A stretch of 7,999 nt of DNA from Lautropia sp. SCN 70-15 (lineage in GTDB: Bacteria > Pseudomonadota > Gammaproteobacteria > Burkholderiales > Burkholderiaceae_E), in the NCBI GenBank assembly GCA_001724315.1, contig MEEC01000117.1, positions 1 through 7,999 on the forward strand, in the 5' to 3' direction. Numbering within the stretch: the first letter of the stretch is position 1; the number at the start of each line of letters is the position of its first letter. A model generated the notes under the pieces. That model saw nothing but the letters and a program-made list of their open reading frames with translations. It had not been told where the DNA came from and made no database searches. This document shows positions 5,637 through 7,999 of the stretch, piece after piece. Both the position numbers and the translations under genes were made by a program.

Positions 5637-6779
5637 TCAGGCCAGTTGCCCGATCGTCTTGCGGAAGCGCGCCAGCGACAGCAGGAAGAGCAGCGCGCCG
5701 ATACCGATCATCCACAGCAGGGGCTGCCAGACCACCTCGAAGCCGGCCCCCCGGTACAGGATGGCCTGGCTCAGCTCGGTGTAGTGGGTGGTCGGCGACG
5801 CCAGCATGATGTCGCGCACGAATCGCGGCATGCTCTCGCGCGGGGTGATCCCGCCCGAGAGCAGTTGCAGCGGCATCATCGTGAGCACGATCAGCAGGCC
5901 GAACTGGGGCATGCTGCGCGCGATGGTCGCCATGAAGATGCCCATCGACGTGGTGGCGAACAGGTGGACCGCGGTGCCCGCCAGAAACAGCGCGATCGAG
6001 CCCTCGATCGGCACCTTCAACAGCCCCTGGATCACGATCGCGAGCGAAGCTGCGGTGGCGACCATGACCGCCAGCACCGTGGCCCAGACCTTGCCCAGCA
6101 TGATCTCGGCCGGCGTGACCGGCATCGCCAGCAGGTGCTCGACCGTGCCGTGCTCGCGCTCGCGGATCAGCGCCGCGCCGGCGAGGATGATGGACAGCAT
6201 GGTCACGTTGCTCACCACCTCCATCAGCGAGGTGAACCACGAGGGCTCGAGCGCCGGATTGAAGCGCGCGCGGATCGCGAGGTCCACCGGCGGCGCGGGG
6301 CTGTCGCGATAGCGCTGCACGAACTCGGTTACTTCGCCGGTCACGATCATCTGGATCAGGCCGTTGCCGATGAAGGCCTGGCTCATCCGGGTGGCGTCCA
6401 CGTTGAGCTGCACGCTCGGGGACCGGCCGCTCAGCACGTCGCCCTGGAAGCCGGGCGGGATGTCCAGCACGAACGTATAGCGCCCGGCGTCCAGCGCCGG
6501 GTCGACCTCGGCCAGCGAGATCCGGGCGGGGTGGGTGAAATGCGGCGGGTAGAAGGCCGACGCGATCCGGGCCGACAGCGCGGAGTCGTCTTCGTCGACG
6601 ATCGCGATCGGCGCCATGTGCAGGGTTTCGGGCGCCGCGGTGCCGGCGGTATAGACCGACACGGTGAACGAGTAGACGATCAGCACCAGCATCATCGGAT
6701 CGCGCCAGAGGCTCCAGAGCTCCTTGACGCCGAGCCGCCAGACGTTGGCCAGCCGCTGCCCGGACAGTCGCCGGTTCAT
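5637..6779 (-). CDS. yhhJ: ABC-2 type transporter permease, YhhJ-like
   Basis: Inner-membrane ABC-2 permease of the YhhJ group (380 residues; E. coli YhhJ about 375), probably part of an exporter with the RbbA-like protein encoded just upstream. The order is typical: N-terminal amphipathic stretch with KELWSLWRDPMM (19-30), first helix (about 29-46), a large extracytoplasmic domain (about 50-185, with IVDEDDSALSARI and FVLDIPPGFQGDVL), then five helices from about 190 to 370. The cytoplasmic coupling segment IREREHGTVEHLLAMPVTP (205-223) is the family hallmark. The ATG (6777-6779) follows the upstream stop after one base, and its AGGAG (6787-6791, minus strand) lies inside the end of the upstream gene, so translation is probably coupled. 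There is no ATPase domain. The substrate is unknown. Confidence 0.9.
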   Translation of the reverse strand: MNRRLSGQRLANVWRLGVKELWSLWRDPMMLVLIVYSFTVSVYTAGTAAPETLHMAPIAIVDEDDSALSARIASAFYPPHFTHPARISLAEVDPALDAGRYTFVLDIPPGFQGDVLSGRSPSVQLNVDATRMSQAFIGNGLIQMIVTGEVTEFVQRYRDSPAPPVDLAIRARFNPALEPSWFTSLMEVVSNVTMLSIILAGAALIREREHGTVEHLLAMPVTPAEIMLGKVWATVLAVMVATAASLAIVIQGLLKVPIEGSIALFLAGTAVHLFATTSMGIFMATIARSMPQFGLLIVLTMMPLQLLSGGITPRESMPRFVRDIMLASPTTHYTELSQAILYRGAGFEVVWQPLLWMIGIGALLFLLSLARFRKTIGQLA

Positions 6780-6780
6780 C

Positions 6781-7999
6781 TCAGCGCTCCTGCTTCTTCA
6801 GCAGCAGGATCGCCGCGCCGGTGATCGCCGGGGCCGCCAGCAGCAGCGGCCAGAAGGAAGCCCCCAGGTCCTCGAAGCCGAGCGCCTTGCTGAACACGCC
6901 CCGGCTGATCGTGAACATGTGGCTCGCCGGATAGAGCTCGCCGATCACCCGCCCGGCGCCCTCGAGCGAGGACACTGGATTGATCAGGCCGGCGAACTGC
7001 ACCGCCGGCAGCATCGTGCCCACCATGGCGAAGAACATCGCGGCGATCTGGCTGCGGGTCAGCGCGGAGGCCAGCAGCCCCATGGCGGTGCTGCTCACGC
7101 TGAACAGCAGGGCGGCGAGCAACAGGGCAGGGAAGCTGCCGGTGATCGGCACGTCGAAGATCGCGACCGAGGCCAGGCACATCAGCACGAAGTTGAGCAT
7201 CGCCAGCGCCACGTACGGCATCTGCTTGCCGAGCATGAACTCGGTGCGGGTGACCGGCGTCACGTACAGGTTGACGATCGAGCCGAGTTCCTTCTCGCGC
7301 ACCACGGCCAGCGCGGTCAGCATGGACGGCAGCATCAGCAGCAGCAGCGGAATCACTGCAGGCACCATCGCCGGCAGGCTGCGCACGTCCGGGTTGTAGC
7401 GGTAGCGCGTCTCCACGCTCGCGACGGCCGCCGGCAGGCTGCCGGTGCGTTCGCGCGCCTGCTCGAGCAGCCAGTGCTGGTGCATGCCCTGGGCGTAGCC
7501 GCTCACGGTCTCGCCGCGCTGGGGCATCGCGCCGTCCACCCAGGCGCCGATCTCGACCGGCTTGCCGCGCAGCAGGTCCCGGCCGAAGCCTGGCGGGATC
7601 TCGATTGCCAGCGACAGCTCGTCGTTGCGCATGCGGCGATCCAGTTCGGCGTAGTCGGCGATCGGCGGTCGCTCCACGAAGTAGCGCGAGCCGGACAGGT
7701 TCAGCGCGTAGTTCTGGCTGATCGTGCTCTGGTCGCGGTCGAGCACCGCGTAGCGCAGGCCCTCGACGTCCATGTTCAGGCCGAAGCCGAGCACGAACAT
7801 CAGGACCAGCGAGCCGGCGAGCGCCAGCGTGGCCCGCACCGGGTCGCGCTGCAGCTCCAGGCTCTCGCGCCAGAGGTAGCTGTAGAAGCGGCGGAAGGAA
7901 CGGCGAAAGCGGCTGCCGCCGTTGCCGCGTAGCGCGACGGCGGCGGGGTCGACAGCGGCGGGGTCGACAGCGGCGGGGTCGACAGCGGCGGGGTCGACA
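6781..7999 (-). CDS. rbbA: RbbA-like ABC transporter, membrane part (N-terminal part outside window)
   Basis: The frame is open from the window edge (first full codon 7996-7998) to TGA at 6781-6783, 405 residues. It starts with four copies of Val-Asp-Pro-Ala-Ala, then a basic stretch (RFRRSFRRFYSYLWRES) and LELQRDPVRATLALAG, the entry to an ABC-2 membrane domain. A helix, a periplasmic domain (LDRDQSTISQNY, IEIPPGFGRDLL) and about five further helices follow, with coupling segment VVREKELGSIVNLYVTPVTR. In E. coli RbbA the equivalent region is the C-terminal third of a protein of about 900 residues with two ABC ATPase domains in front. Here those domains are not visible and would lie beyond the edge. 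The internal GTG at 7839 is not a good start, because homologous sequence extends upstream of it. E. coli RbbA is ribosome-associated, and the role of the membrane part is unclear. Adjacent to the yhhJ-like gene, as in yhiI-rbbA-yhhJ. Confidence 0.85.
   Translation of the reverse strand, partial: VDPAAVDPAAVDPAAVDPAAVALRGNGGSRFRRSFRRFYSYLWRESLELQRDPVRATLALAGSLVLMFVLGFGLNMDVEGLRYAVLDRDQSTISQNYALNLSGSRYFVERPPIADYAELDRRMRNDELSLAIEIPPGFGRDLLRGKPVEIGAWVDGAMPQRGETVSGYAQGMHQHWLLEQARERTGSLPAAVASVETRYRYNPDVRSLPAMVPAVIPLLLLMLPSMLTALAVVREKELGSIVNLYVTPVTRTEFMLGKQMPYVALAMLNFVLMCLASVAIFDVPITGSFPALLLAALLFSVSSTAMGLLASALTRSQIAAMFFAMVGTMLPAVQFAGLINPVSSLEGAGRVIGELYPASHMFTISRGVFSKALGFEDLGASFWPLLLAAPAITGAAILLLKKQER
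7941..7999. repeat. 15-bp in-frame tandem repeat (VDPAA) at the window edge
   Basis: The unit CGGCGGGGTCGACAG occurs three times without change (7941-7955, 7956-7970, 7971-7985), followed by 14 bases of a fourth copy cut by the window end. Because 15 is a multiple of three, copy-number changes keep the frame. On the coding (minus) strand it reads Val-Asp-Pro-Ala-Ala, giving a Pro/Ala-rich spacer before the membrane domain of the RbbA-like protein. The identity of all copies at the nucleotide level points to recent expansion. The array continues to the right for an unknown distance. Confidence 0.95.

Noticed and set aside
7837..7839. GTG as start codon of the RbbA-like gene
   Set aside because: The frame stays open upstream and encodes conserved-looking sequence (YLWRESLELQRDP) just before it; the residue is more likely an internal Val.
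6724..7932. Plus-strand frame opposite the ABC-2 genes
   Set aside because: Composition is Gln/His/Arg-rich without domains; the minus-strand frames match known families.
7941..7999. CRISPR array
   Set aside because: The 15-bp units are directly adjacent without spacers and are in frame with a coding sequence.
1..7999. A previously undescribed defence or mobile system
   Set aside because: Every sizeable gene fits a known transport, flavoprotein or TerC family, and there are no integrase, transposase, nuclease or toxin genes.

Overview
This is a GC-rich stretch of bacterial chromosome. Codon use, Gram-negative transport families (a Trk potassium channel subunit, a TAXI-type TRAP system, RbbA/YhhJ-type ABC-2 proteins) and sigma70-like promoter elements suggest a high-GC proteobacterium. 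A betaproteobacterium of the Burkholderiales kind is my best guess, but only an inference. I see no phage, insertion sequence, integron, CRISPR array, tRNA or rRNA. The window is dense with genes: four complete transport or membrane genes, one complete soluble flavoprotein gene and two genes cut by the window edges.

Layout: (1) 2-607, plus strand: the C-terminal part of TrkH, the K+ channel subunit. (2) 620-3549, minus strand: a two-gene TRAP operon, with the TAXI periplasmic binding protein first (2602-3549) and the large fused 4TM/12TM permease second (620-2497). The genes are separated by a gap holding a strong 12-bp hairpin. (3) 3550-3748: a divergent promoter region. (4) 3749-4318, plus strand: a NADPH-dependent FMN reductase family protein. 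(5) 4319-4603: a compact regulatory leader with a good sigma70-like promoter, a yybP-ykoY (Mn2+) riboswitch and a masked Shine-Dalgarno. It precedes (6) alx/terC at 4604-5629, a TerC-family membrane protein linked to manganese handling. (7) 5637-7999, minus strand: two ABC-2 genes in the order rbbA-like (running off the right edge) then yhhJ-like, one base apart.

How the parts work together: the TAXI protein would capture an organic anion in the periplasm and hand it to the ion-driven permease. The riboswitch would switch on alx when Mn2+ is high. The ABC-2 pair resembles the E. coli yhiI-rbbA-yhhJ group, so an HlyD-like adaptor gene may lie beyond the right edge.

The clearest points of interest are the Mn2+ riboswitch leader, whose promoter, aptamer and ribosome-site pairing fit together; a 15-bp in-frame tandem repeat encoding (VAL-ASP-PRO-ALA-ALA)n at the N-terminal side of the RbbA-like membrane domain; and hairpins at gene borders. 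I found nothing that justifies calling a wholly undescribed system.
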